Origin: Aliivibrio wodanis
Lineage (GTDB): Bacteria; Pseudomonadota; Gammaproteobacteria; Enterobacterales; Vibrionaceae
Assembly (NCBI GenBank): GCA_000953695.1
Contig: LN554847.1
Location: 1,367,801 to 1,431,800, forward strand
Length of the DNA: 64,000 nt
Direction of reading: 5' to 3'
The notes under the pieces are model-generated. The model did no database searches. It saw nothing but the letters and a program-made list of their open reading frames with translations, and was not told the origin of the DNA. Made by a program: the position numbers and the translations under genes. Shown piece by piece: positions 35,622-43,704 of this stretch; position 1 is the first letter of the stretch, and each line of letters begins with the position of its first letter.

Positions 35622-36153
35622 GAGTCTTCTGCGTTTCTTGTTGGAGTAGAACCCAGTAACCATAAGGGTTAGAATGTAGTCTTGATTTCAAAACGTCCTG
35701 CTTTTTATGAAAGATTTACGCATTCCACTAGGTATTAAAACTCTTGACATTGAATCACAACTCATTGATTCAAAGGTCGAATAGTAATTACTGTCACAAG
35801 TACTCAAACTGACTGCCATAAATATGGAAAAACCGCGACAAAATACTATACTCATCTCCAATTAAAATTAGGCATACCTCAATTTTTGATACTCAAGTCC
35901 TATTAAAAATCAGACCGGTTCGTTATCAATGTGAGCACCAAAGATAAGTACGGTGCATTAACTGTGATTGCTGTCCTTGATGATTGAAAGCAAGAGACGG
36001 TGAAAGCGTTTTTTGATTCAATACCTGAGCACCTAAGAAGAACGCTGAAATGTGTCTGCACAGATATTCATGATGGTTTTGTCTACCCTGCGATAGAAGT
36101 TTCGGAAAACAAGCAGTTATCATTGATAGGTGTCATGTAGCTAAGCTCTATGG
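35622..36153 (+). mobile_element. Decayed ISL3-family element, copy A (left end and middle of transposase)
   Basis: The left terminus GAGTCTTCTGCGTTTCTTGTT (35622-35642) matches the ends of copy B. The first frame starts MKDLRIPLGIKTLDIESQLI and stops at the second codon after a frameshift. Reading in other frames recovers RIVITVTSTQTDCHKYGKTA, then RHTSIFDTQVLLKIRPVRYQ, then KDKYGALTVIAVLDD, KAFFDSIPEHLRRTLKC and DRCHVAKLYG, which are the successive parts of an ISL3 transposase. There are at least two frameshifts and a stop, and the right end is missing after about 36153. The first 289 bases are nearly identical to copy B. Confidence 0.85.
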
Positions 36154-36261
36154 TGTATTTTGATATATCATTTTATTTAGTTGACTTAGAGTCTTCATTA
36201 TGTACCCATCACTCTCACAGAGTATACGTATTAATTAGTGTTAATTTGATATAGATCTGTT

Positions 36262-36773
36262 TTATTTTAAGTCAAAGATAATAAATAGTAATGGCATAAT
36301 CACTACTGAACTTATATTCCATAACATATGAGAAATAAAAACAGAAAGGCAAGCATAAATATTACCATATCTCATCCGTACATATTCGAATGTTAAAGCT
36401 AGAGCAAGTCCAGTTGCCAATACTATAACTGCGTTTATCGTAGAATTACTTAGGTGACACAAAGAAAATATAGTAGCTGAACCTACAATTGAGAATGTTG
36501 GGCTTCCTTTTGCGTGACGAAGGATCGTTTGTATAAAACATTGAAATATTAGAGTCTCAGTAAATGGTGCATCAATTAATAAAAAAAATAACACAGAAAA
36601 AAATTTATCATCACTAGTGTCAAGAAGAATATTGCCAAAGCCCTTGAAAAGGAAATAATCAAAAAAAGAAAGATTAATGCCCATAGCAATGCTAACCCGT
36701 AAACACGAATAAAAAACTTTTTACTATTTAATTCTAACGTAGAGTAAATTAAACAATTCATCCGATTAATCAA
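36262..36773 (-). pseudogene. CPBP-family intramembrane metalloprotease-like gene, frameshifted
   Basis: Two overlapping frames make one protein. The N-terminal frame (36773 downwards) reads MNCLIYSTLELNSKKFFIRV and a first membrane segment. After a run of seven T on the coding strand (complement of 36661-36667) the other frame continues FDYFLFKGFGNILLDTSDD. The C-terminal part has the CPBP motifs in the ETLIFQ variant (residues PFTETLIFQCF), FSLCH and ISHMLWN, with three or four membrane segments. One extra T would join the two. The family includes CAAX-like proteases and bacteriocin-immunity-type proteins. It lies between two decayed ISL3 copies, is very AT-rich, and has no visible operon partners. 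Confidence 0.7.
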
Positions 36774-37065
36774 ATCAAATCTCCATATTTAGTACTAATT
36801 AAATATACAATGCCTCATGAAAAATAGATGAGAAATATATTAATTTAAGTTTATTTTAATAGTCCGAAAATTATAAAATAAACTATAAACCTGTAAGTAG
36901 CATATCAATAACAGCTATTTAATCCATATACCTCAGCATAAATAAATATCAGTGCATTTTTATTGTTAATAATTAATCATATTCTATTCACGCCAAATGT
37001 GACATATACCACATTCACTTATTTCCTATATGAAAAATAAGATTTAAAATATAGAAATAAAGCTC
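36774..37065. other. AT-rich intergenic stretch
   Basis: About 290 bases of very AT-rich DNA lie between the CPBP-like gene start and ISL3 copy B. I see no convincing open frame, no hairpin terminator and no recognisable operator. It would contain the CPBP gene promoter. Confidence 0.5.
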
Positions 37066-37550
37066 GGGTCTTCTGCGTTTCTTGTTGAAGTAGAACCCAG
37101 TAACCATAAGGGTTAGAATGTAGTCTTGATTTCAAAACGTCCTGCTTTTTATGAAAGATTTACGTATCCCACTAGGTATTAAAACTCTTGACATTGAATC
37201 ACAACTCATTAATTCAAAGGTCGAATAGTAATTACTGTCACAAGTACTCAAACTGACTGCCATAAATATGGAAAAACCGCGACAAAATACTATACTCATC
37301 TCCAATTAAAATCAGGCATACCTCAATTTTTGATACTCAAGTCCTATTAAAAATACAAAGAGTACATAGCTAATTATTTTAAGACGCGAAATACGAGTGG
37401 TTTTGTCGAAGGACTAAATAATAAAATCAAAATAATAAAACGACGTTGCTATAGATTTTTTAAAACGAAGTCATTATTTCAGAGATTGGTTCTGGATTTG
37501 CAGGAGTATAAAATGTTCGCATTTTGAACAACAAGAAATGCAGAAGACCC
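37066..37550 (+). mobile_element. Internally deleted ISL3-family element, copy B, with both terminal inverted repeats
   Basis: This 485-bp element is bounded by a left terminus at 37066-37086 (starting GGGTCTTCTGC) and a right terminus at 37530-37550 (ending GCAGAAGACCC). These are 21-bp inverted repeats with one mismatch. Inside, the first 289 bases repeat copy A including its frameshift and stop, then the sequence jumps to the transposase C-terminus: YFKTRNTSGFVEGLNNKIKI followed by IKRRCYRFFKTKSLFQRLVL, the typical ISL3 end. The middle of the gene is deleted, so it cannot make its own transposase and is MITE-like. No matching 8-bp target duplication is seen at its edges. Its right end is four bases from the stop codon of the LysR gene. 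Confidence 0.88.
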
Positions 37551-37554
37551 ATAC

Positions 37555-38481
37555 TCACTCACCCGCTTTCATCGCATCAAATCTCTCAAACAGAAAATCT
37601 AAAAATAATCGAATTCGCTTCGGCTGATATTTTTTACTTATATACACCACATTTAAATCGGCACTGGATACCGACGTCGATGTATTGAAATTCGCCATAT
37701 AACCATTAAGCACTGTCACAAGGCGTAAGTTATTAATATCATCCTGCACATCTAATATCGACTTCAAAGCAATTCCTGCACCTTCTAATGCCCAATATCG
37801 AACGACTTCACCATCATCTGAAAATCGTTTAGGTAATACCGTTATTACGTTCTTTTTATTTGTATCTTGAAAATGCCACGTCTTAAGTTCTTCATTACTG
37901 CGTACCATCGCAAGGCAATTATGATTAACTAAATCTTGTGGGGTTAAAGGGGTTCCATGCTTAGCTAAATACTCAGGAGAGGCACACAATACTCGATGAC
38001 TGGACGATAATCGTCGAGATATCAAACTACTGTCAGCAAGCTCACCATATCGTATAACGATATCAATACCCGATTCAGCAATATTTGAAACATCGTCGTT
38101 TAAATATAGATAAGGAACGACATCTGGATATAATTCACAAAATTCAGACAAAATAGGCAGGATATATTGCTTACCAATGTCTTTAGGTGCTGCGATTCGC
38201 AATGCACCTTTTACTTCTTTAACTCCGTTTAGGATTAAATTTTCTGTCTCTTTGACATTATCAAGGATCTCAAGACAAGCGCTATGGTAGAGATCGCCTG
38301 AATCAGTCAGGGAAATATGCCTTGTACTTCGATTGAGTAACTTTACTCCATACCTTTCTTCCAAGCCTTGCAGCCTTGCCGTCATCGTTGCAGGAGAAAG
38401 GCCTAACTCTCGCCCTGCTGCCGCTAATCCTTGATGTTTAACCACACTTACGAACATCGCCATATCAGAGAACTTATCCAT
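37555..38481 (-). CDS. LysR-family transcriptional regulator
   Basis: The 308-residue regulator has an HTH at about 3-60 (MFVSVVKHQGLAAAGRELGL, then SPATMTARLQGLEERYG) and a substrate-binding effector domain of the AaeR/DmlR group (KGALRIAAPKDIGKQYILP). It is divergent from the MFS gene, with 161 bases between them, and is the likely regulator of the MFS-SDR-OYE cluster. An ISL3 remnant ends four bases past its stop codon, so the last residues may be altered; the end DAMKAGE looks normal. Confidence 0.85.
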   Translation of the reverse strand: MDKFSDMAMFVSVVKHQGLAAAGRELGLSPATMTARLQGLEERYGVKLLNRSTRHISLTDSGDLYHSACLEILDNVKETENLILNGVKEVKGALRIAAPKDIGKQYILPILSEFCELYPDVVPYLYLNDDVSNIAESGIDIVIRYGELADSSLISRRLSSSHRVLCASPEYLAKHGTPLTPQDLVNHNCLAMVRSNEELKTWHFQDTNKKNVITVLPKRFSDDGEVVRYWALEGAGIALKSILDVQDDINNLRLVTVLNGYMANFNTSTSVSSADLNVVYISKKYQPKRIRLFLDFLFERFDAMKAGE

Positions 38482-38642
38482 CTCTTGCCCTTATCGTTTT
38501 TCACTCTTAAGACTGTTAATTACCATTATTCAGAAAAACCGAATAATGATTTTATATTTTACTCAATTATCAAATTAAAGTGAACAGATAGAATAGCTGT
38601 CATTAAGTAATAACGACAAAGAATAAGTTAAAGGTAAACCTC

Positions 38643-39830
38643 ATGAATAAAGAAAAAATGCCATTTCAAGTCTGGATCCTAACACTAGCTGCTTTTGCAA
38701 TTGGTACTGCTGAATTTGTTATTGCGGGTATCCTTCCACAAATAGCTACGTCACTGTCTATTACTGAAGGTCAAGCTGGCTACTTAATCAGTGCCTATGC
38801 ATTAGCCATTGTTATTGGCGGTCCTATCTTAACCATTTATTTAGCCCGTTTTAATAAGAAGCTTGTTTTAACAGGATTAATGGCTCTATTTATTATCGGT
38901 AATATTTTATCAGCATTAGCGCCGACCTATCACTTACTGCTCATTAGCCGCATTATTTCTGGTCTTGTTCAAGGGCCTTTTTATGGCATTGGTGCTGTTG
39001 TTGCTACCAATTTAGTCTCTGAAAAAATGGCTGGGCGCGCTGTAGGTCAAATGTTTGCGGGCTTAACGCTTGCCAATGTTCTTGGTGTTCCAGCAGGTAC
39101 TTGGATCAGTTTACAGTTCGGATGGCACACGACTTTCTTTACAGTTGCAGCCTTTGGTGCCATTGCAATGATTTCAATTCTAACCTCAATTAAATCAACA
39201 GGACACGGTGAAGCGAAAGACATTAAAACTCAGCTTGCTGCATTCAAAAACCCAATGTTGATCATTAGCTTAGCGATCACTGCATTATCATGGTCAGGTT
39301 TTATGACTCTGTATGGTTACCTTGCGCCTATTGCTATGCATACAACGGGTTATGGTGAAGCCGCTGTAACATGGATTTTAGTTATTGTTGGTGCGGGTCT
39401 AATCATTGGTAATATTTTAGGGGGTCGCTCTTCTGACAAAAACCTAAACAAAGCATCTATGTTCTGGGCTGTTGCAATGATCATTTCATTAATTGTTGTT
39501 GGCCTGGTTGTTGATAACAAGATCCTCTTTGTGATTGCTGCGTTTATCTTTGGTATTGCCTCATTTGCGAATGTACCCGCTATGCAACTTCGAGTAATGA
39601 ATCACGGCGGTGAAGGTCAAGAGCTAGCAGCAACTGCAAATATCTCAGCGTTTAACTTAGCTAATGCGTTCGGTGGCTTCCTTGGCGGCATGGTACTTGA
39701 TAGCCAATTTGGAGCAAGCATGATCCCTTTCACTGCCGTCATTGTCCCTATCATTGGATTGTTCTTTATTGCAAAAGCAAACCGTAGTGACAAAACATCC
39801 GCAACATCAATATCTAACTTAGCTAGATAA
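38643..39830 (+). CDS. MFS transporter, DHA1 (AraJ/YdhP-like) family
   Basis: The 395-residue protein has twelve membrane segments. The N-terminus FAIGTAEFVIAGILPQIA and the loop SISEGQ-like stretch LSITEGQAGYLISAYALAIV are typical of the AraJ/YdhP/SotB branch of drug/sugar efflux DHA1 proteins, and RIISGLVQGPFYGIGAV matches motif C-like positions. It is probably a proton-driven exporter of a small compound. It is the first gene of the cluster controlled by the divergent LysR. AAAGGT precedes the ATG, and a terminator hairpin follows at 39841. Confidence 0.85.
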   Translation: MNKEKMPFQVWILTLAAFAIGTAEFVIAGILPQIATSLSITEGQAGYLISAYALAIVIGGPILTIYLARFNKKLVLTGLMALFIIGNILSALAPTYHLLLISRIISGLVQGPFYGIGAVVATNLVSEKMAGRAVGQMFAGLTLANVLGVPAGTWISLQFGWHTTFFTVAAFGAIAMISILTSIKSTGHGEAKDIKTQLAAFKNPMLIISLAITALSWSGFMTLYGYLAPIAMHTTGYGEAAVTWILVIVGAGLIIGNILGGRSSDKNLNKASMFWAVAMIISLIVVGLVVDNKILFVIAAFIFGIASFANVPAMQLRVMNHGGEGQELAATANISAFNLANAFGGFLGGMVLDSQFGASMIPFTAVIVPIIGLFFIAKANRSDKTSATSISNLAR

Positions 39831-39838
39831 CTCTTTAA

Positions 39839-39866
39839 ATAAAGGCTCATCACCTGAGCCTTTTAT
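39839..39866 (+). terminator. Terminator after the MFS gene
   Basis: AAAGGCTCA (39841-39849) pairs with TGAGCCTTT (39855-39863) with a loop of five bases and is followed by T and A-rich sequence. It is a compact stem of nine pairs. Confidence 0.75.
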
Positions 39867-39875
39867 CAAAGGAAT

Positions 39876-40055
39876 ATGACGATGCCTCTCAATTTTGTTA
39901 CTGGAATAAAACCATCACATAAAACAACGATTAATGAAATTTCCTTCGGTTTTACCGCCGATGATATCGATATTTTTAATTACTCATTGCTACAAAAAAT
40001 AGAAAAATCTCTGATTATTTGCTCACTGTTCTTTATGTATTTGTATGTAAATTAG
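39876..40055 (+). CDS. Small hypothetical ORF
   Basis: The 59-codon frame MTMPLNFVTGIKPSHKTTIN... ends FFMYLYVN. It has a good ribosome site (AAAGGA, 39868-39873) seven bases before the ATG but immediately follows the terminator hairpin. I recognise no family. The C-terminal part is hydrophobic (IICSLFFMYLYV). It may be the decayed 5' remnant of a longer gene, since the ribosome site is good but the protein ends abruptly. Confidence 0.3.
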   Translation: MTMPLNFVTGIKPSHKTTINEISFGFTADDIDIFNYSLLQKIEKSLIICSLFFMYLYVN

Positions 40056-40106
40056 CGCTTATTTTCTCAACACAAAACCATAATTATTTTTTAAAAGGGA
40101 CTCATT

Positions 40107-40775
40107 ATGAATCAAGAAAAAACCTCATTCGTTATTATTGGCGGTACTTCTGGCATTGGTGAAGCAATCGCACAGCAGTTGACTAACGAAAGAAATATTA
40201 TTTATGTTGCTAGCCGCTCAACAGGTCTAGATATCAGCAATGAAAAGTCAGTTCAACACTACTTTGAATCTATTGGCCCAATTGATCATCTTATTGTCAC
40301 GGCAGGATCATTTGCTCCATCAGGAAAAGTAGTTGATGTGGTAACCGAAGAAGCAAAAAACGCCTTTGATACTAAGTTTTGGGGTTCAATTCATGCGGCA
40401 AAAAATGCAGCTCGATATCTAAAACCAAATGGTTCTATCACCCTTACTACGGGGATGTTGTCACGTAAAGTTGTGGCAAATACCTATGTAAAATCAGCAA
40501 TGAATGCCGCATTAGAAACCGTAACTAAAGTTCTTGCGAAAGAGCTTGCACCAATACGAGTCAACGCGGTAAGCCCCGGCTTAACAGCCACCACAGCTTA
40601 TCAAAATATGGATGAAAAATATCGCAAGTCTATGTATGACAACGCTAAACAAAATTTACCTGTTAGGCACATTGGTCAAGCTTCAGATATTGCGATGGCC
40701 TATGTGATGGCAATTGCAAACCCATACATGACAGGCTCAATCATCGATGTTGATGGCGGCGCACTAATTAATTAA
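40107..40775 (+). CDS. Short-chain dehydrogenase/reductase
   Basis: The 222-residue short SDR has the coenzyme motif GGTSGIG (12-18), ASRSTGLDIS (Arg and Asp positions consistent with NADP), VTAGSF in place of NNAG, and a catalytic region where the usual Tyr is in NTYVKSAMNAALE (YxxxA rather than YxxxK). The end MTGSIIDVDGGALIN is the common C-terminal loop. It lies in the cluster with the OYE reductase. The replaced catalytic Lys should be noted; a shifted alignment could give another Tyr/Lys pair, but none is visible next to it. Confidence 0.75.
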   Translation: MNQEKTSFVIIGGTSGIGEAIAQQLTNERNIIYVASRSTGLDISNEKSVQHYFESIGPIDHLIVTAGSFAPSGKVVDVVTEEAKNAFDTKFWGSIHAAKNAARYLKPNGSITLTTGMLSRKVVANTYVKSAMNAALETVTKVLAKELAPIRVNAVSPGLTATTAYQNMDEKYRKSMYDNAKQNLPVRHIGQASDIAMAYVMAIANPYMTGSIIDVDGGALIN

Positions 40776-40852
40776 CAGAATACTAATTTCACATTAAAAA
40801 ACGACCAGACTTCTTCAATACTTACGATGAAAAAACAAAGAGGCATACAATC

Positions 40853-41968
40853 ATGAATTCATTATTTGAAAAAACAAAACTAAACAATCTGAACTTACAA
40901 AATCGAGTTGTCATGGCTCCAATGACTCGCGCACGTACTAGCCAGCCGGGTAACATTCCAAATGACATGATGGCGATCTATTATAAGCAACGTGCAACTG
41001 CCGGATTAATTATCTCTGAAGCGACTCAAATCTCAGATGACTCGCAAGGATATTCATTCACTCCTGGTGTATATACCGATGAACAAGTGAAAGGATGGCA
41101 ATCAATAACCAAATCAGTTCATAAAGAAGGGGCTACGATGTTCTGTCAATTATGGCATGTGGGTCGTGTATCTCATCCTACTTTCCAAAAAGGTGAATTG
41201 CCCATTGCGCCATCCGCACTTGCTCCTATCGAAACCAAAGTGTGGATTTCGGATGAACAAGGTAACGGTAATATGGTTGATTGTATTCAGCCACGCGCAA
41301 TGACTCATGACGACATCAATCGAGTCATTCAAGATTTCGCTTACTCAGCAAAGCGCGCAATCGAAGCCGGTTTTGATGGTGTTGAAATCCACGGAGGAAA
41401 TGGATATCTGATTGATCAATTTCTTCGTACTAACTCTAACCATAGAACGGATAGGTATGGGGACTCTCGTGAGAACCGTATTCGCTTTCTTCTTGAAGTC
41501 GTCGATGCCGTCAGTAAAGAGATCGGTTCAGAGAAAATTGGCGTTCGCCTTGCGCCCTTCATTACATTCAAAGACATGGATTGCCCAGATATTGTCCCTA
41601 CGATTCTTGAAGCCTCAAAGGAATTGCAAGCTCGTGATATTGCTTATTTGCATTTATCTGAAGCAGATTGGGACGATGCGCCTGTTATTCCTGAAAACTT
41701 CCGCATTGAACTAAGAAAACGGTTCACCAATTCTATTATTGTTGCAGGTAGCTACACACAAGAACGTGCAAATGAGATCCTAAATAAAGGCTATGCCGAT
41801 CTTATCGCTTTTGGTCGCCCATTCGTATCAAACCCAGACTTGGTATCACGTTTAGAAAACAATCATGACCTCGCTACATTAGATGGCAATACGTTATTTG
41901 GCGGTAATGAACAAGGTTATATTGACTACCCAGCCTACAGTGAAAAAATACTAGAGACGGAGCTATGA
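40853..41968 (+). CDS. Old yellow enzyme family alkene reductase (NemA-like)
   Basis: The 371-residue TIM-barrel flavoprotein begins LFEKTKLNNLNLQNRVVMAP with MTRARTS, typical of OYE/NemA. The sites include ISEATQIS, QLWHVGRVSHP, the catalytic pair and FMN-binding stretch HGGNGYLIDQFLRTNSNHRT and DRYGGS-like DRYGDSRENR, and the C-terminal IAFGRPFVSNPDLVSRL. It would reduce activated double bonds or nitro compounds with NAD(P)H. Its stop overlaps the ATG of the next gene (ATGA at 41965-41968), so translation is coupled. Confidence 0.87.
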   Translation: MNSLFEKTKLNNLNLQNRVVMAPMTRARTSQPGNIPNDMMAIYYKQRATAGLIISEATQISDDSQGYSFTPGVYTDEQVKGWQSITKSVHKEGATMFCQLWHVGRVSHPTFQKGELPIAPSALAPIETKVWISDEQGNGNMVDCIQPRAMTHDDINRVIQDFAYSAKRAIEAGFDGVEIHGGNGYLIDQFLRTNSNHRTDRYGDSRENRIRFLLEVVDAVSKEIGSEKIGVRLAPFITFKDMDCPDIVPTILEASKELQARDIAYLHLSEADWDDAPVIPENFRIELRKRFTNSIIVAGSYTQERANEILNKGYADLIAFGRPFVSNPDLVSRLENNHDLATLDGNTLFGGNEQGYIDYPAYSEKILETEL

Positions 41969-42744
41969 AAAACAAAATAATCCTTGGTGTCACGGATCTT
42001 TCTTTTCATCGAGTAACGGCATCCATCATTTCACATATTTTAACTAATATGGGTTTTGATGTTGAACGTATTTATTCTCCACACCAAGAAAATTTTGAGA
42101 AATTAAAATCTGGCGACATTGATATGCTCGCTTCTGCTTGGCTTCCCTCTAGTCACGGGATATACAAATCTGATGTAGAAGAAAAAGTCGAATTGCTTGA
42201 ATTAGGGCTACATTATAAACCATATGCTCATTGGGGAGTTCCTGATTACATCCCAGAAAGTTCTATCTCTGAAGTAAAAGATTTGCTGAAACCAGACGTC
42301 GTTTCACGCATGAACAATACAATTCAGGGCATTAATCCGGGGGCGGGAATTACCCGATTTTCAATTAAAATGATGGAAACATACGGTTTAAACAACGCAG
42401 GTTACACCTTCTATACCGGAAGCGAGGAAGATTGCTTTAATGCATTTGAACACGCTGTCGAGAATAAAGAATGGGTTATTGTTCCATTATGGAAGCCGCA
42501 ATTTCTACATCATAAATACAATATCCGTGAAATTTCCGAACCTGAAGGATTATTGGGGATAGTTGATCGTGCGGTTTTATTACTTCGACAAGATAAATCG
42601 ATTAACTTCACTCAAGAACAGCTTGAAACATTAGATGCTCTTAAATTCTCTAATGAAATTATCGCTGAACTCGATTATCAAGTTTCCCGAGAAGGAAAAG
42701 CGATTGATGAAGTAACCAAACAATGGCTTAGTCAACAATCATAA
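41965..42744 (+). CDS. OpuAC-type substrate-binding domain protein without signal peptide
   Basis: The 259-residue protein has the glycine-betaine-type (OpuAC) substrate-binding fold: a start like VTDLSFHRVTASIISHILTN, GDIDMLASAWLPSSHG, and the C-terminal lobe. The SAWLPSSHG strip resembles the LGNWMPTME of the ChoX protein in this same window, with Trp conserved. There is no signal peptide or lipobox: it begins MKNKIILGVTD directly, and no permease or ATPase gene is nearby. It is translationally coupled to the OYE gene. It may be a cytosolic ligand-binding or sensor protein. A terminator follows. Confidence 0.75.
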   Translation: MKNKIILGVTDLSFHRVTASIISHILTNMGFDVERIYSPHQENFEKLKSGDIDMLASAWLPSSHGIYKSDVEEKVELLELGLHYKPYAHWGVPDYIPESSISEVKDLLKPDVVSRMNNTIQGINPGAGITRFSIKMMETYGLNNAGYTFYTGSEEDCFNAFEHAVENKEWVIVPLWKPQFLHHKYNIREISEPEGLLGIVDRAVLLLRQDKSINFTQEQLETLDALKFSNEIIAELDYQVSREGKAIDEVTKQWLSQQS

Positions 42745-42783
42745 CCAACAAAGACGATGTTGTTACTTAAACGTCAACCATAA

Positions 42784-42820
42784 AAAACGCCTAAAGCAAT
42801 TAACTTTAGGCGTTTTATTT
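42784..42820 (+). terminator. Rho-independent terminator after the OYE operon
   Basis: AAAACGCCTAAAG (42784-42796) pairs perfectly with CTTTAGGCGTTTT (42804-42816), followed by a T-rich tail. It closes the plus-strand operon and faces the universal stress gene. Confidence 0.88.
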
Positions 42821-42908
42821 GTATTTAAGTTTAATTTATATATCAATAATTAACGTATTAACAATAAAGGCACTTCACTTTTTATTAATACCTTGGTTGT
42901 GTTACTGC

Positions 42909-43694
42909 CTAAAAAAACTGTCTTAGCGCTGAATGTCCATAAGCACCCATTACCATCATGCCTATCTGGTGATCTTTCTGGTAATTCAGCAAAGCATCAT
43001 CAACCGATCCTGACAGTATGTCTTCATGCACACTAAGTCCTGCATTTTTTAATTTAATGGCCGCTTTCTCAAAAGCCGCACTTTTTTCTGAAAAATCATC
43101 CACCATCACTAAATGACAATCCAATCCCAAAAGCAGAGGCGTATTGATTGCTTTTTCAATCAGTTTTTCACTCGTTGGGCTGCCATCAAAAGCAATGAGA
43201 TAAGACGTTGGGATAGAAAATGGCGCATTCACCACTAACGTATGGGATTTAATAGAACGAATAACACTCTCAAGTTGAGAGCCTATCGTTTTATTACTGT
43301 CCTGCTCTTCACCTAATTTACCAATCACTAATACTCTTAGTTCATTTTCTAAATCAATCAGGCTTTCCAGTAAACTTCCATGACGTTGTAGTTGAACAAC
43401 ATGGTTAATGCCTTTATTCATGACCCATTCAGCCGCTTCTTCCAGCAATTGTTTTCCATGCTTGAGTGCGACTTTACTGCGAGCTTCATCCAATTTTGCA
43501 AGTTCATTAAGCAACTCTTCTTGGCTGCCTAATCCTATTTGCCCTGAAAGCTCACTCACAACAGGTCTGGTCGTTTTATCAAGAGCGTGCAATAAGACAA
43601 GCGGCGCATTAATCTTAGATGCAACCCATGCACTCGCTTCACACGTTGCAAGCGTCATCGGAGAACCATCAATACAAGCTATTATATTTTTCAT
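42909..43694 (-). CDS. Universal stress protein (tandem UspA domains), C-terminus frameshifted
   Basis: This 261-residue protein has two UspA-type domains; the first starts NIIACIDGSPMTLATCEA and the second SYLIAFDGSPTSEKLIEKA, ending in VMGAYGHSALRQFF. Usp domains normally continue GS...VPLLLLR. Here the frame stops at 42909 after a run of seven T on the coding strand (complement of 42911-42917). With eight T the frame continues LGSNTTKVLIKSEVPLLLIR and stops at 42850. The lost strand belongs to the ATP-binding GxxGS region of domain 2. It is nine bases from the SulP gene and probably cotranscribed. Confidence 0.82.
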   Translation of the reverse strand: MKNIIACIDGSPMTLATCEASAWVASKINAPLVLLHALDKTTRPVVSELSGQIGLGSQEELLNELAKLDEARSKVALKHGKQLLEEAAEWVMNKGINHVVQLQRHGSLLESLIDLENELRVLVIGKLGEEQDSNKTIGSQLESVIRSIKSHTLVVNAPFSIPTSYLIAFDGSPTSEKLIEKAINTPLLLGLDCHLVMVDDFSEKSAAFEKAAIKLKNAGLSVHEDILSGSVDDALLNYQKDHQIGMMVMGAYGHSALRQFF

Positions 43695-43704
43695 TTTCTA
43701 ATCC

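Noticed and set aside
37058-37558. Target-site duplication for ISL3 copy B
   Set aside because: The eight bases on each side do not match (TAAAGCTC and ATACTCAC), so no recent insertion can be claimed.
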